From: Candidatus Bathyarchaeota archaeon A05DMB-4
GTDB lineage: Archaea > Thermoproteota > Bathyarchaeia > Bathyarchaeales > SOJC01
Assembly: GCA_019685575.1 (NCBI GenBank)
Contig: JABFQO010000008.1
Coordinates: 1 to 64,000 of the forward strand
Length of the DNA: 64,000 bases
Direction of reading: 5' to 3'
The position numbers and the translations under genes are program-made. Below, in pieces: positions 40,369-49,739 of this stretch (positions are counted from its first letter, which is position 1; every line of letters begins with the position of its first letter). The notes beneath the pieces are model-generated. The model searched no databases and had not been told where the DNA came from. It saw nothing but the letters and a program-made list of their open reading frames with translations.

Positions 40369-42831
40369 ATGTTCATGAAGCAGTTGCCTAAGGAGTTTAA
40401 CGTTCTCGAAATTGAGGCAAGGTGGCAGAAGAAGTGGGAAGAGTTGGGCATTTACCGTTTTGACTGGAAGGACAAGAAACGCCCCACCTTTAGCATTAAC
40501 ACTCCGCCACCGTATCCGTCGGGTGATTTCCACATGGGGAACGTCTTGAACTGGACATACTTCGACATGGTAGCCCGCTACAAACGTATGCGAGGCTTTA
40601 ACGTTCATTTTCCGCAGGGCTGGGACTGCCACGGCTTGCCGACCGAAGTCGAGACAGAGGAGTTCTACAAAATCAAAAAAACCGACGTACCGCCGGACAA
40701 GTTCCGCAAACTTTGCGAAGGCTTCGTTAACAAGTACATCGAAATAATGAAGAAAGCCATAATCCAGATGGGATGCTCTCCAGACTGGACGACCGAGTAC
40801 CGAACTATGGATCCAGACTATTGGCGACGTACCCAACTCAGCTTCATCATACTCTACAAGAAAGGCTTCATCTACCAAGGCACGCACCCAATCAACTGGT
40901 GCCCCCGATGCGAAACCGCTATCGCTGACGCAGAGGTTGAGCATGAAACCCGAGAGGGCACACTGCACTACGTCAGGTTCCCATTGGCAGATAGCAAAGA
41001 AACCCTAACGATAGCCACGACCCGCCCCGAACTCTTGCCCGCCTGCGTCACCGTGGCCGTCAACCCGAACGACGAGCGCTACAAGAAACACGTACACAAA
41101 CAAATCTACGTACCAATAGCCGAGCGAAACGTCAGAATCATCGCGGAAGACATGGTTGACCCCTCTTTCGGCACGGGTGTAGTAATGATTTGCACGTATG
41201 GCGACAAAGCCGACGTCCAAAGCGTCACCAAACATCACTTGCCAGTGATCATGTGCATAACTGAAACAGGCAAAATGAACCAAAACGCAGAGAAATATCA
41301 GGGTTTAACGGTTGCTGAAGCCAAAAAAGCCGTTGCGGAAGATTTGAGAAAGCAAGGGTTGCTAGAAAAAACAGAAAGACTGCAGCAGGAAGTTGGTGTA
41401 TGCTGGCGATGCGGCACACCCATCGAAATTCTCGAACGAAAACAGTGGTTCATGAAAACCCGCGCGTTAACTGACCAAGTTGAAAAACACGCGTTAGAGG
41501 TTAAGTGGTACCCGGATTACATGAAAGCCCGCCTAATCGACTGGGCAAAATCTCTCGACTGGGACTGGGTAATCTCGCGACAAAGAGTTTTCGCCACGCC
41601 CATCCCCATATGGTACTGCAAAAAATGTGGAGAAGTTATTCTCGCCGAAGAAGATTGGGTTCCGGTTGACCCGAAACTGGAGAAGCCTAGAATCAGCAAT
41701 TGTCCCAAATGTGGAGGCGCTGAATTCGTACCGGAAAAAGACGTGCTGGACACGTGGATGGACTCTTCAATTTCTAGCGCCGTGCATGCTGGATGGCCAG
41801 ACAATCAAGAGTGGAGAAGACTGTTTCCCGCGGATATGCACCCGTCTGGTACAGACATTATCCGCACATGGGCGTACTACCTAATGGTTAGAAACCTTGC
41901 TTTATTCAACGAGAAACCCTACAAAAGTTGCCTCATAAACGGCATGGTGCTAGGTAACGATGGCACAAAAATGAGCAAATCGAAAGGCAACTACACGGCG
42001 GCGCCAGAGATTTTGGGTAAGTTTGGGGCGGATGCAACGAGGCAGTGGGCTGCGAATGGTGGTGCCACTGGTTCTGACATACCGTTCCGTCAGCCCGATG
42101 TGGAGTACGGCTGGAGGTTTCAGAGAAAACTTTGGAATGCTGCGCGGTTTACTAGTTTACTTCTGGAAGATTATAAACCAATTAAAAAGCCACGGCTTGA
42201 ACTGCTCGACAAGTGGTTGCTTAGTAGACTTGAAAAGACGGTTAAGAAAGTTACTGACGCGTTTGAAAATTGTCAGTTCAACGTTGCCATCGAAGAAACC
42301 AGAAACTTCACTTGGCATGAATTCTGCGATCATTACATCGAGGCGGCGAAGGACAGACTCTACCGTCCCCAAGAGCATGGCGCGGAAAGTCGAAAGGCGG
42401 CGCAGTACACGCTTTATGTGGCATTGTACAAAATACTTCAACTTCTAGCTCCCGTGATGCCGCACACCGTAGAAGAAATTTACCAAACCATGTACGCTGA
42501 TACAATAAAAGCCGCAAGCATACACGTAACATCATGGCCTAGCTGTGACGAATCCATGATCGACGAAGATGCAGAAAAATATGGTGCCATTACAATCGCC
42601 CTAATCAGCCAAATCCGACGTGAAAAGTCAGAAAACAAAAAACCACTAAACACGCCGATAAAAACGCTCAAAATCTACGTAGAAACTCAAGAAACCGCGA
42701 AATTATTGAACCAAGCCAAAAAAGACATTTCTGGAGCATGCAAAGCTGAAAAAATCGAAATTACAACTGAAAAGCATGAGGGAAAAGAAATTCAAGGCTA
42801 CCCAAGCATTCGTTACGCGGCAGAGTACTAG
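40369..42831 (+). CDS. valS: Valyl-tRNA synthetase
   Basis: An 820-aa class I synthetase charging tRNA-Val. The HIGH-type motif is PSGDFHMGN, and the KMSKS loop is GTKMSKSKGN. The CP1 editing domain contains TIATTRPELLPACVTVAVNP, and zinc-knuckle pairs include WCPRCETAI, CWRCGTP, CKKCGE and CPKCGG. DVEYGWRFQRKLWNAARF is the Val-specific helix region. The C-terminal coiled coil of bacterial ValRS is absent, as in archaea. ATG 40375 two codons on is an alternative start. Confidence 0.97.
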   Translation: MFMKQLPKEFNVLEIEARWQKKWEELGIYRFDWKDKKRPTFSINTPPPYPSGDFHMGNVLNWTYFDMVARYKRMRGFNVHFPQGWDCHGLPTEVETEEFYKIKKTDVPPDKFRKLCEGFVNKYIEIMKKAIIQMGCSPDWTTEYRTMDPDYWRRTQLSFIILYKKGFIYQGTHPINWCPRCETAIADAEVEHETREGTLHYVRFPLADSKETLTIATTRPELLPACVTVAVNPNDERYKKHVHKQIYVPIAERNVRIIAEDMVDPSFGTGVVMICTYGDKADVQSVTKHHLPVIMCITETGKMNQNAEKYQGLTVAEAKKAVAEDLRKQGLLEKTERLQQEVGVCWRCGTPIEILERKQWFMKTRALTDQVEKHALEVKWYPDYMKARLIDWAKSLDWDWVISRQRVFATPIPIWYCKKCGEVILAEEDWVPVDPKLEKPRISNCPKCGGAEFVPEKDVLDTWMDSSISSAVHAGWPDNQEWRRLFPADMHPSGTDIIRTWAYYLMVRNLALFNEKPYKSCLINGMVLGNDGTKMSKSKGNYTAAPEILGKFGADATRQWAANGGATGSDIPFRQPDVEYGWRFQRKLWNAARFTSLLLEDYKPIKKPRLELLDKWLLSRLEKTVKKVTDAFENCQFNVAIEETRNFTWHEFCDHYIEAAKDRLYRPQEHGAESRKAAQYTLYVALYKILQLLAPVMPHTVEEIYQTMYADTIKAASIHVTSWPSCDESMIDEDAEKYGAITIALISQIRREKSENKKPLNTPIKTLKIYVETQETAKLLNQAKKDISGACKAEKIEITTEKHEGKEIQGYPSIRYAAEY

Positions 42832-42871
42832 CCAAGGATTTGCGGTTGATGAAAAAATCGTGGTGACCCTG

Positions 42872-44143
42872 TTAGTGAGAAAGTTTGAAGCGGAGGATCG
42901 CAGCGATTCCGCCGAAAGAGTTTTTGAGCATTTGTCCTTCTTCGGTTTCTGTTGATATCATCTCCACATCCGTGTTCGTGTGCATCGCAAGTTCGGCGAA
43001 TTCTTCTACAATGTCCTTTGTTTCTTCAATCGTGAGCGTTTGCGACTTGCAGTTTGGGCATTGTTCGCTGATGAGTTTCTGTTGAAAACTCGGAAGCGTT
43101 TGTTCACGTATGGTTTCTTGTTTTTTGTAACCGCATGACGTGCACTTCACGGTTATTCTCGTGATGTCGAGTCCTTCAGAAAGCAAAAGCATCTTCACCG
43201 CGCCCATCTGAAGCGCGCGTCTTACTTCATCTTCACCATACGTCGCCAACCCCGTGTCATGCCCAACCTGATACAAGAAATCCTGCACCAACTTCTTCTC
43301 GTCGACATACCGCACTTGACGAAGAATCTCGGGCGCCCGTTCCATAATTTCGTCGACACCCTGCTCACTTACGTAAGCCGTATCCAACACGGAGATAATC
43401 TTGCTTTTCAGATTGTAATGCAAATAGTCGCCTTTCTCAAAATCATACTTTGTAGGACCCGGCCCACCGATGATTAAACCCTTAAGGTCAGGAATCTGCA
43501 GAAAAATCTCGTTCGCATGCTTGCCCACACGGTTAAAGTACTCTAACATTTTTGCCTCTCTTTGTCTTTCAAAACGCGCCGCTGACTGCCCCCCAGCACG
43601 ATGTTTGCCCGGTACTCCCGACGTGATTTCTTGAACAATTTCCAACCGTTTACCTCGCAAGGTCGCGAATGACGCGTCATTAGCGTCGAGAAGAATGATT
43701 CCGTACGTTTCCTTTTCCCGCAACTGCTCCTGCAAGTATTCGGTGTGAAACTTTGGGTCACAACGATAAAGATAAACGTTAATCGGCTCAAGCGGCTCAA
43801 TCACGTAGGTTTCAAGTCTCTCACTGCCGGGACCATTCTGCGGAATCGCACCAGAAAAGATAACTAGACCGTTTTTTGGAATTTGCTTGAAAAGTTTAAG
43901 GCGTTGTTGCACCTTCGTAATTGCGTCTTGAACGTTTTTTCGTGTGGTGTCAGATTTGATGTTAGAAGCCGTGCCGTATTCATCCCGCAGCATGGCGAGA
44001 ACCTCACTGACCTGCTTGCCTGGTGGAATATGGAGCGAGACGAGTTCGGTGCCCCTTCCCTCCTTACGAGACAGAGCCTCCAGTGCCTTTCTGAGCCTAT
44101 AAAGCTCAAGCGAAGTTCTTTTTGGTTGTTGCTGATTACTCAA
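42872..44143 (-). CDS. prf1: Peptide chain release factor aRF1
   Basis: About 423 aa, the archaeal class I release factor that recognises all three stop codons. The N domain has TASNIKSDTTRKNV, with NIKS at 61-64. The catalytic loop is KHRAGGQSAARFERQRE. The C domain has a minidomain zinc ribbon, CTSCGYKKQET and CPNCKSQT. TTG 44143 (MSNQQQPKRTS) matches the family N-terminus; the open frame to 44209 adds unlikely residues. Convergent with valS. Confidence 0.96.
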   Translation of the reverse strand: MSNQQQPKRTSLELYRLRKALEALSRKEGRGTELVSLHIPPGKQVSEVLAMLRDEYGTASNIKSDTTRKNVQDAITKVQQRLKLFKQIPKNGLVIFSGAIPQNGPGSERLETYVIEPLEPINVYLYRCDPKFHTEYLQEQLREKETYGIILLDANDASFATLRGKRLEIVQEITSGVPGKHRAGGQSAARFERQREAKMLEYFNRVGKHANEIFLQIPDLKGLIIGGPGPTKYDFEKGDYLHYNLKSKIISVLDTAYVSEQGVDEIMERAPEILRQVRYVDEKKLVQDFLYQVGHDTGLATYGEDEVRRALQMGAVKMLLLSEGLDITRITVKCTSCGYKKQETIREQTLPSFQQKLISEQCPNCKSQTLTIEETKDIVEEFAELAMHTNTDVEMISTETEEGQMLKNSFGGIAAILRFKLSH

Positions 44144-44215
44144 CGTCCATCCACACGAGATGTTAAACCCAAAAATACCGTTCGCAAAATAAAAACTTTG
44201 GCTACACATCCTTTT

Positions 44216-44779
44216 TTATGATGATTTCAATTTAATTAGAACTTGCCCTCTTTCTACGCTTGTGCCCTCTGTCACGTTTACTTCTTGGACCGTGCCCGTT
44301 TTCGGCGCTAAAATCTCGTTCTCCATCTTCATAGCCTCCAAAATGCAGACTACGTCTCCTGCTTTGACACGGTCGCCTTTCTTAACTTTCACCGCCACCA
44401 CTCTGCCGGGCATTGAGGCGATTATTGCTCCTTTCGCTAAGGGAAGCTTCTTCACGGTTTCCTTTGTTGTAAGCGTCTGAAGCGTTTCATCTCTTACGGC
44501 TTTTTTGGCGGCAACCTCTGGTTTAATGACGAAACTCTTGTCGTCAACTTCAACCGTAAACTGCTCGCCTTCGCCTTGACAAAGCTTTATTCTGTATTGT
44601 TTGCCATCAACCTTTACCGTGAATGTTTGATCGTTTGGGTCAAGTTTGCGTGTTACTTCCACGCCATATTTTTTGTCGTCAACCTCGCAGACAAAGAATG
44701 TGGGTCTGTCAGTTTTCGCTAAACGCACATGGCGACTTCTGCCTTCCACTGCAAACGTCTGATCCTTAACTAGGAACAT
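44216..44779 (-). CDS. Biotin carboxyl carrier protein 1
   Basis: About 187 aa. Three divergent copies of a short beta motif (for example FAVEGRSRHVRLAKTDRPTF) precede a C-terminal biotinyl domain with the biotinylation site EAMKMEN. Positions 44264-44387 are identical in DNA to the other carrier gene. It lies directly downstream of the biotin carboxylase gene and overlaps its end. It carries carboxybiotin between the biotin carboxylase and a carboxyltransferase. Confidence 0.9.
   Translation of the reverse strand: MFLVKDQTFAVEGRSRHVRLAKTDRPTFFVCEVDDKKYGVEVTRKLDPNDQTFTVKVDGKQYRIKLCQGEGEQFTVEVDDKSFVIKPEVAAKKAVRDETLQTLTTKETVKKLPLAKGAIIASMPGRVVAVKVKKGDRVKAGDVVCILEAMKMENEILAPKTGTVQEVNVTEGTSVERGQVLIKLKSS
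44264..44387 (-). repeat. 124-bp identical segment in BCCP genes (copy 1)
   Basis: This stretch matches 46416-46539 base for base. It covers the biotinyl core (KKGDRVKAGDVVCILEAMKM and the following 20 residues). Sequence on both sides diverges strongly, which points to recent gene conversion rather than ordinary paralogue conservation. Confidence 0.9.
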
Positions 44780-46287
44780 TGTGTATCCACGCTCCAAAAG
44801 CCTCGGGTTTTCCAGTAAGACGCAACCGTGGTCTTTCGAACAGGCATAACCGCCCTAGTTACCTTTTGATTTTGCAGATACGTCGCGATGGCGGCTGACA
44901 AAACCGCGATGTCTTCATATTCGTGTTCTCTCGCTAAGGCAATGTTATTGATTCTTTCTTGAACGAAGTTCGTATGAATATTCCCCGACTGGTATTGTTC
45001 GTCCTCGAGAATCTTCTTGTGAAAAGGAATAGTGGTTTCGATGCCTTCGATAACATATTCACTCAAAGCATTCCTCATACGCGCGATTGCTTCTTCCCTC
45101 GTACGCGCCCAAACAGCCAACTTTGCGATCAAAGAGTCATAATAAACCGGAATAGTGTACCCTTCATGAAGCGCGCTGTCGACTCTGACGCCCAAACCGC
45201 CTGGCTGATGATACTTAGTGACCGTGCCCGGGCATGGCTCAAAATCGTTGTATGGGTCTTCGGCGTTGATTCTGCAATTTATCGCGTGTCCATAGAGCTT
45301 AACATCCTCTTGTTTGAACGAAAGCGGTTCGCCGGCTGCTATTTCTATTTGTTCCTTAACGATGTCGATGCCCGTCACCATCTCCGTGATCAAGTGTTCC
45401 ACTTGTAACCGCGTGTTCATCTCCAAAAAATAAAACTCGCCATGCTCATCGACCAAAAACTCCACGGTGCCCGCGTTGACGTATTCCGCCGCTTTTGCCG
45501 CCTTAACCGCTGTTTCTCCAATAATTTTTCGCAATTCCTCTGTCATCATTGGCGAAGGCGTTTCTTCAATGAGTTTCTGGTATCTTCGTTGAATGCTGCA
45601 TTCTCTTTCGCCCAGATGGAGTATCGTGCCTTTTTTGTCAGCGAGAACTTGAAATTCGATGTGGCGGGGTTTTTCCAACATCTTTTCAACGTAAAGCCGC
45701 GAGTTACCAAAAGATGTTTTTGCTTCCATACGCGCGCTTTCTACGGCTTGAGAGATTTCCGTTCTATCACGAACTACACGCATTCCTCTTCCTCCACCGC
45801 CAAAAACTGCCTTGATCAAAACCGGAAAACCCAAATTTTCTGCAACTTGTGCTATTTCCTTTTCATCAGCGATTGGTTCAGCAGTCCCTGGTATCAAGGG
45901 CACGTTAGCCTTCGCAACAGTCGTTCGCGCAGCGATTTTATTTCCCATCTTTCTCAAAGTAGCACTGGATGGTCCGATGAATACGATTTTGTTATTTTCG
46001 CATGCCTCGGCAAACGCCGGGTTTTGTGCCAAGAATCCGTAGCCGGGATGAATCGCGTCTGCACTTGTTTTTTTGGCGATTTCGAGTATTTTTTTGATGT
46101 TGAGGTAGCTTTCGTTTGGCTGGGGCGATCCAATGCAGTAGGCTTCGTCTGCGTATCTCAAATGTAGCGAGTTTCTATCTGCTTCGGAATATATGGCGAC
46201 TGTTCTGATGCCTAATTCTCGGCAAGCCCTCACGATGCGTAACGCAATCTCGCCTCTGTTCGCAACAAGAACCTTCTCGAATAGCAT
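44770..46287 (-). CDS. pycA: Biotin carboxylase subunit (PycA/AccC)
   Basis: A 505-aa ATP-grasp enzyme that carboxylates the biotin of its carrier. It shows KVLVANRGEIALRIVRACRE, the lid FGGGGRGMRVVRD, EFLVDEHGEFYFLEMNTRLQ followed by VEH, and INAEDPYNDFEPCPG. A linker of about 50 residues after the carboxylase ends in AIATYLQNQ, similar to the linker of PycB here (AIATFVSS), so both have the same helical extension. The gene is in an operon with PycB, BCCP2 and BCCP1. Confidence 0.95.
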   Translation of the reverse strand: MLFEKVLVANRGEIALRIVRACRELGIRTVAIYSEADRNSLHLRYADEAYCIGSPQPNESYLNIKKILEIAKKTSADAIHPGYGFLAQNPAFAEACENNKIVFIGPSSATLRKMGNKIAARTTVAKANVPLIPGTAEPIADEKEIAQVAENLGFPVLIKAVFGGGGRGMRVVRDRTEISQAVESARMEAKTSFGNSRLYVEKMLEKPRHIEFQVLADKKGTILHLGERECSIQRRYQKLIEETPSPMMTEELRKIIGETAVKAAKAAEYVNAGTVEFLVDEHGEFYFLEMNTRLQVEHLITEMVTGIDIVKEQIEIAAGEPLSFKQEDVKLYGHAINCRINAEDPYNDFEPCPGTVTKYHQPGGLGVRVDSALHEGYTIPVYYDSLIAKLAVWARTREEAIARMRNALSEYVIEGIETTIPFHKKILEDEQYQSGNIHTNFVQERINNIALAREHEYEDIAVLSAAIATYLQNQKVTRAVMPVRKTTVASYWKTRGFWSVDTQCS

Positions 46288-46373
46288 GCTCCTTTCTCTT
46301 ACCTAGCCTACAGCAAATCTACAACAAAATGTGGGCTTACTTTATAAAAAACTATTGCACAGCATGGAAGAGA

Positions 46374-46943
46374 TTATTTTATTATGAACAAAACCTGCCC
46401 TTCGCTTACTATTAAGCCCTCTGTCACGTTTACTTCTTGGACCGTGCCCGTTTTCGGCGCTAAAATCTCGTTCTCCATCTTCATAGCCTCCAAAATGCAG
46501 ACTACGTCTCCTGCTTTGACACGGTCGCCTTTCTTAACTCGGACAGAGGTTATTTTGCCAGCCATCGGCGCAGTCACCGCTCCGTCGACAATTCCTTTGC
46601 CGACGGGTTCTTTAATTCTTGTAAGCGTAGGCGTTGGCGTTTGTGTAGGTTGTGTGGCGAAACGGGGCAGTTGTGTTTTAACTTCTGATTTTATGGGTAT
46701 ATCTTCAACTTTAATCATGAATGATGGTTGTTTGCTTGGTTTACTTACTACGATAGTATAGGTTTTTTCGCCTATTTTTATTCTTAAAGGCGTTTCATAC
46801 TCGAACTTTCTGTTCACGAGTTCTACGTCGCGCATTTTATCGCCAATTTTGACAGTGAAATGTTGTTGGTTGTCTTTTTTTGCGAGTTCTATCTTGTACT
46901 GCGTATCCTCAACGGCAACCGTATAGTTAGTCAATGTACCCAC
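46374..46943 (-). CDS. Biotin carboxyl carrier protein 2
   Basis: A 189-aa paralogue of BCCP1. The N-terminal beta repeats (TNYTVAVEDTQYKIELAKKD) are followed by a Pro/Thr-rich linker (QPTQTPTPTLT) and a biotinyl domain with EAMKMEN. The GTG start overlaps the end of pycB by 17 bp. Its biotinyl core DNA is identical to that of BCCP1. Two carriers for one carboxylase suggest a second carboxyltransferase partner elsewhere, or redundancy. Confidence 0.9.
   Translation of the reverse strand: MGTLTNYTVAVEDTQYKIELAKKDNQQHFTVKIGDKMRDVELVNRKFEYETPLRIKIGEKTYTIVVSKPSKQPSFMIKVEDIPIKSEVKTQLPRFATQPTQTPTPTLTRIKEPVGKGIVDGAVTAPMAGKITSVRVKKGDRVKAGDVVCILEAMKMENEILAPKTGTVQEVNVTEGLIVSEGQVLFIIK
46416..46539 (-). 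repeat. 124-bp identical segment in BCCP genes (copy 2)
   Basis: Exact counterpart of 44264-44387; see that entry. The copies are about 2.15 kb apart in direct orientation with the biotin carboxylase gene between them, so unequal recombination could delete that gene. Confidence 0.9.
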
Positions 46944-48516
46944 CCTGCTTTAACAACGCCTGCCGTGCCCTAAGAGTCCAAGGCGAAATCGTTTCCCTTT
47001 TCCTTGAAGGAATTACGGCTATCGCTTCGCTTGTGCTGCTTACGAACGTGGCGATGGCAGCGGAAACGGCTGCGACTTCTTTCAATTCCTCTCTTTCTTT
47101 AGGGGGCAATTGGCTAAGTTTGTCTTCTTGTTTTGCTATTCTTTTCTTGAAAAACTCCAAGGCTACTTGGGGGAAAAGTACGTAGGTGAGTTTATCCTCT
47201 TCGGTTTTGATGTATTTCCATGCTTCTTCTGGGATTTTGTCTAACTCGGGTTCCAGTAGGTCGGCGGGACGCTGGGTTATTACCGGTTCGTCGCCAATTA
47301 TTTTTTTCTTTACTGACTCTGAAATCGGAGCGGGAGGTTTGCCGTATAATCCTTTCACGTAATCTTTGACTTCTTTGGGTACGTTTTTGTAGCGTTTGCC
47401 GGAGATGACGTTTAAGACTGCCTGGGTGCCTACGATCTGGCTGGTAGGCGTCACTAATGGTGGATAGCCAAGGTCTTTTCTTACCTTTGGTACTTCTTCT
47501 AAAACTTCCTTCAATTTTTCCAACGCGTTTTGTTCTTTCAATTGGGCGATGAGGTTGGAAAACATGCCGCCGGGAATTTGGTGTACAAGAATGGATGTGT
47601 CGACGCGTTCGGCTATGGGGTCAATTAGCCGTAGTGGGTCATAATATTTCTCTCGTAGGGTTCGGAAGTATTCGGCTATTTCTATAAGCAATGCCATGTC
47701 GAAGCCGGGGTTGTAAGGAGTGTTCTGCAAGGCGGCGACAAGAGTTTCCACAGGGGGTTGGCTGGTTCCCCACGCGAAAGGCGAAAACGACGTGTCTAAT
47801 ATGTCCACGTTCGCTTCGCAAGCTTTTTGATAGGTCATCAGTGCCATGCCGCTTGTGGAGTGACAGTGCAAGTGTACGGGTAGGTCTATGTTCTTCTTTA
47901 ATTCTGAAATTAGTTCGTAAGCTGGTTGTGGCGCCAGCATTCCTGCCATGTCCTTTATGCAGATTGAGTCGCATTCGAGTTGGGCAAGTTGGGTGGCTAC
48001 GTTTAAGTAATGTTCAACTGTGTGTACTGGGCTTATGGTGTAACAGATTGTGCCTTGTGCGTGTTTGCCTACTTTTTTGACGGCTTTTATCGCGGTTTCC
48101 AGATTGCGGACATCGTTAACCGCGTCGAAGACACGAAAGACGTCGATGCCATTTTCTGCGGCTTTTTCCACAAATTTTTCAACCACGTCGTCTGCGTAGT
48201 TTCTGTAGCCCACGATGTTTTGTCCGCGGAGAAGCATTTGGAGTTGGGTGTTTTTGATGGCTTTCCGTAAAGCCCGCAGTCTTTCCCAAGGGTCTTCGCC
48301 TAAAAACCTTATGCATACGTCGAAAGTTGCGCCGCCCCATGTTTCGAGCGACCAGAAGCCGACTTGGTCGATTTTTTCGGCGATTTGGAGCATGGATTCG
48401 GTGCGCATGCGAGTTGCCATGAGTGATTGGTGGGCGTCTCTGAAGGTTGTGTCGGTGATTTTGACGGGTTTTGTCAAATTGGATCCGCTCGGTGTTGTTT
48501 TGGGGGATAGAAACAA
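46927..48516 (-). CDS. pycB: Pyruvate carboxylase subunit B (carboxyltransferase)
   Basis: A 529-aa carboxyltransferase that moves CO2 from carboxybiotin to pyruvate, forming oxaloacetate; the family also includes oxaloacetate decarboxylase alpha. ITDTTFRDAHQSLMATRMRT is the catalytic N-terminus, CIKDMAGML carries the carbamylated Lys, and HLHCHSTSGMAL supplies metal His ligands. The usual C-terminal biotinyl domain is missing and is encoded by the next gene. It starts at TTG 48516 or a TTG at 48477 (MTKPVKITD). Anaplerosis is the likely role. Confidence 0.94.
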   Translation of the reverse strand: MFLSPKTTPSGSNLTKPVKITDTTFRDAHQSLMATRMRTESMLQIAEKIDQVGFWSLETWGGATFDVCIRFLGEDPWERLRALRKAIKNTQLQMLLRGQNIVGYRNYADDVVEKFVEKAAENGIDVFRVFDAVNDVRNLETAIKAVKKVGKHAQGTICYTISPVHTVEHYLNVATQLAQLECDSICIKDMAGMLAPQPAYELISELKKNIDLPVHLHCHSTSGMALMTYQKACEANVDILDTSFSPFAWGTSQPPVETLVAALQNTPYNPGFDMALLIEIAEYFRTLREKYYDPLRLIDPIAERVDTSILVHQIPGGMFSNLIAQLKEQNALEKLKEVLEEVPKVRKDLGYPPLVTPTSQIVGTQAVLNVISGKRYKNVPKEVKDYVKGLYGKPPAPISESVKKKIIGDEPVITQRPADLLEPELDKIPEEAWKYIKTEEDKLTYVLFPQVALEFFKKRIAKQEDKLSQLPPKEREELKEVAAVSAAIATFVSSTSEAIAVIPSRKRETISPWTLRARQALLKQGGYID

Positions 48517-48680
48517 GAATTTGCCGCTATTTTAAGTTACCTTTTTGGAATTGGGTGGGAGTGGTGTTGTTTTGGGGTGTGTGGTTTGTGTTTTTTGTGG
48601 AGGTTTTGGAAAGGTTTTAACGTTGAGTTTTTTTATATTCGGTAGTGTTGGTTGTTGTCAGGCGGTTGGGTGGTTAAGAT

Positions 48681-49544
48681 TTGTCGAGGGCGCCTGTTGT
48701 TTCTTTCTTTGCGTATGGGGTAGCTAAGAATTGGGTGGCAGGTAAAACTGTTGCGGATGCGCTTCGTGAGGCTGAGGTGGCGAATGCGAAGGGTTTTGGT
48801 GCGATTTTGAATTATTTGGGTGAAGAAATTCGAAGTCCCGCAGAAGTTCGTGCTTCTGTTGATGAGTACAAGCGGCTTGCAGGTTTTTTGCCTAAGCGTG
48901 GAATTCGCGGGTGTATTTCAATAAAACCGTCGCAAATCGGGCTTAATCTTGGCGAGAGTGTTTTTCGGCGGAATTTGGCGGAAATTGTCGAGTTTGCGGA
49001 TGAGTTGGGCGTGTTTGTTTGGGTAGATATGGAGGGTTCCAGTTTTACGGAGGCTACGTTGGATGTTTATTGTAGTTTGTTTTCTCGTTGGAAGGGGCTG
49101 GGTGTTTGTGTTCAGTCGTATCTTAAAAGGAGTAAGAGTGATGTTGAGCGGTTGGTCGGGGTTGGCGGGAAAATTAGGCTTGTTAAGGGTGCTTATAATG
49201 AAGCCGCATCTGTCGCTTATAAATCCAAAGTCGAGGTGGACACGAATTTTGCGAGGCTTATGGAGTATCTTTTTCGGAATAGCCGGAGTTTGTTTTCGGT
49301 TTCGACGCATGATGACGCATTGGTTAGGTTGGCGGTTAGGCTTAACAAAAAGTACAAGCGTGATTTTGAGTTTGGCTTTCTTAAGGGAATACGTGATAAA
49401 CTGAAGCTTGAGTTGATGCGGGAAGGGTTTAGGGTTACAGAGTACATTCCTTACGGGACGAATTGGTTACCTTACAGTATTAGGCGAATAAGAGAAAAGC
49501 CTAGCAATGTTTTGTTGCTTGCTAGGTCTTTGATAAACAGGTGA
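48681..49544 (+). CDS. putA: Proline dehydrogenase
   Basis: A 287-aa monofunctional FAD-dependent proline dehydrogenase oxidising proline to pyrroline-5-carboxylate. The TIM barrel shows GCISIKPSQIGLNLG, VFVWVDMEGSSFTEATLDVY, LVKGAYNEA and the substrate-binding end YSIRRIREKP. TTG 48681 is the start. The partner P5C dehydrogenase is not adjacent. Element A copy 4 starts 42 bp after the stop. Confidence 0.93.
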   Translation: MSRAPVVSFFAYGVAKNWVAGKTVADALREAEVANAKGFGAILNYLGEEIRSPAEVRASVDEYKRLAGFLPKRGIRGCISIKPSQIGLNLGESVFRRNLAEIVEFADELGVFVWVDMEGSSFTEATLDVYCSLFSRWKGLGVCVQSYLKRSKSDVERLVGVGGKIRLVKGAYNEAASVAYKSKVEVDTNFARLMEYLFRNSRSLFSVSTHDDALVRLAVRLNKKYKRDFEFGFLKGIRDKLKLELMREGFRVTEYIPYGTNWLPYSIRRIREKPSNVLLLARSLINR

Positions 49545-49586
49545 TTTTTGTTCTGTTTTTGTGTGGCTGCTCGGCGCTTCTCTCTC

Positions 49587-49636
49587 CCCTCTTCCATATA
49601 TGATCCTATTAGGCTCCAAATATACGGCAAATATGA
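49587..49636 (-). repeat. 50-bp dispersed element A, copy 4
   Basis: Minus-orientation copy downstream of proline dehydrogenase. It matches copy 3 except at one base (GGAGCCTAATAGG for GGATCCTAATAGG). As with copies 1 and 2, the GAAGAGGG end faces the 3' end of the neighbouring gene. Confidence 0.9.
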
Positions 49637-49739
49637 ACAGAGAACTTTGGGTTCACTTTTAGGAGTGTTAGGGAAGGTTTAAGAAACGCTGTATAAACAT
49701 GCTTCTTTTTTTGGTTATTCTTAGAAGTGGCTGTTTAAG

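Noticed and set aside
44770-46287. Possible acetyl-CoA carboxylase rather than pyruvate carboxylase
   Set aside because: The biotin carboxylase alone cannot tell, but the operon's transferase has the pyruvate/oxaloacetate-type motif DTTFRDAHQS rather than a propionyl-CoA carboxyltransferase.
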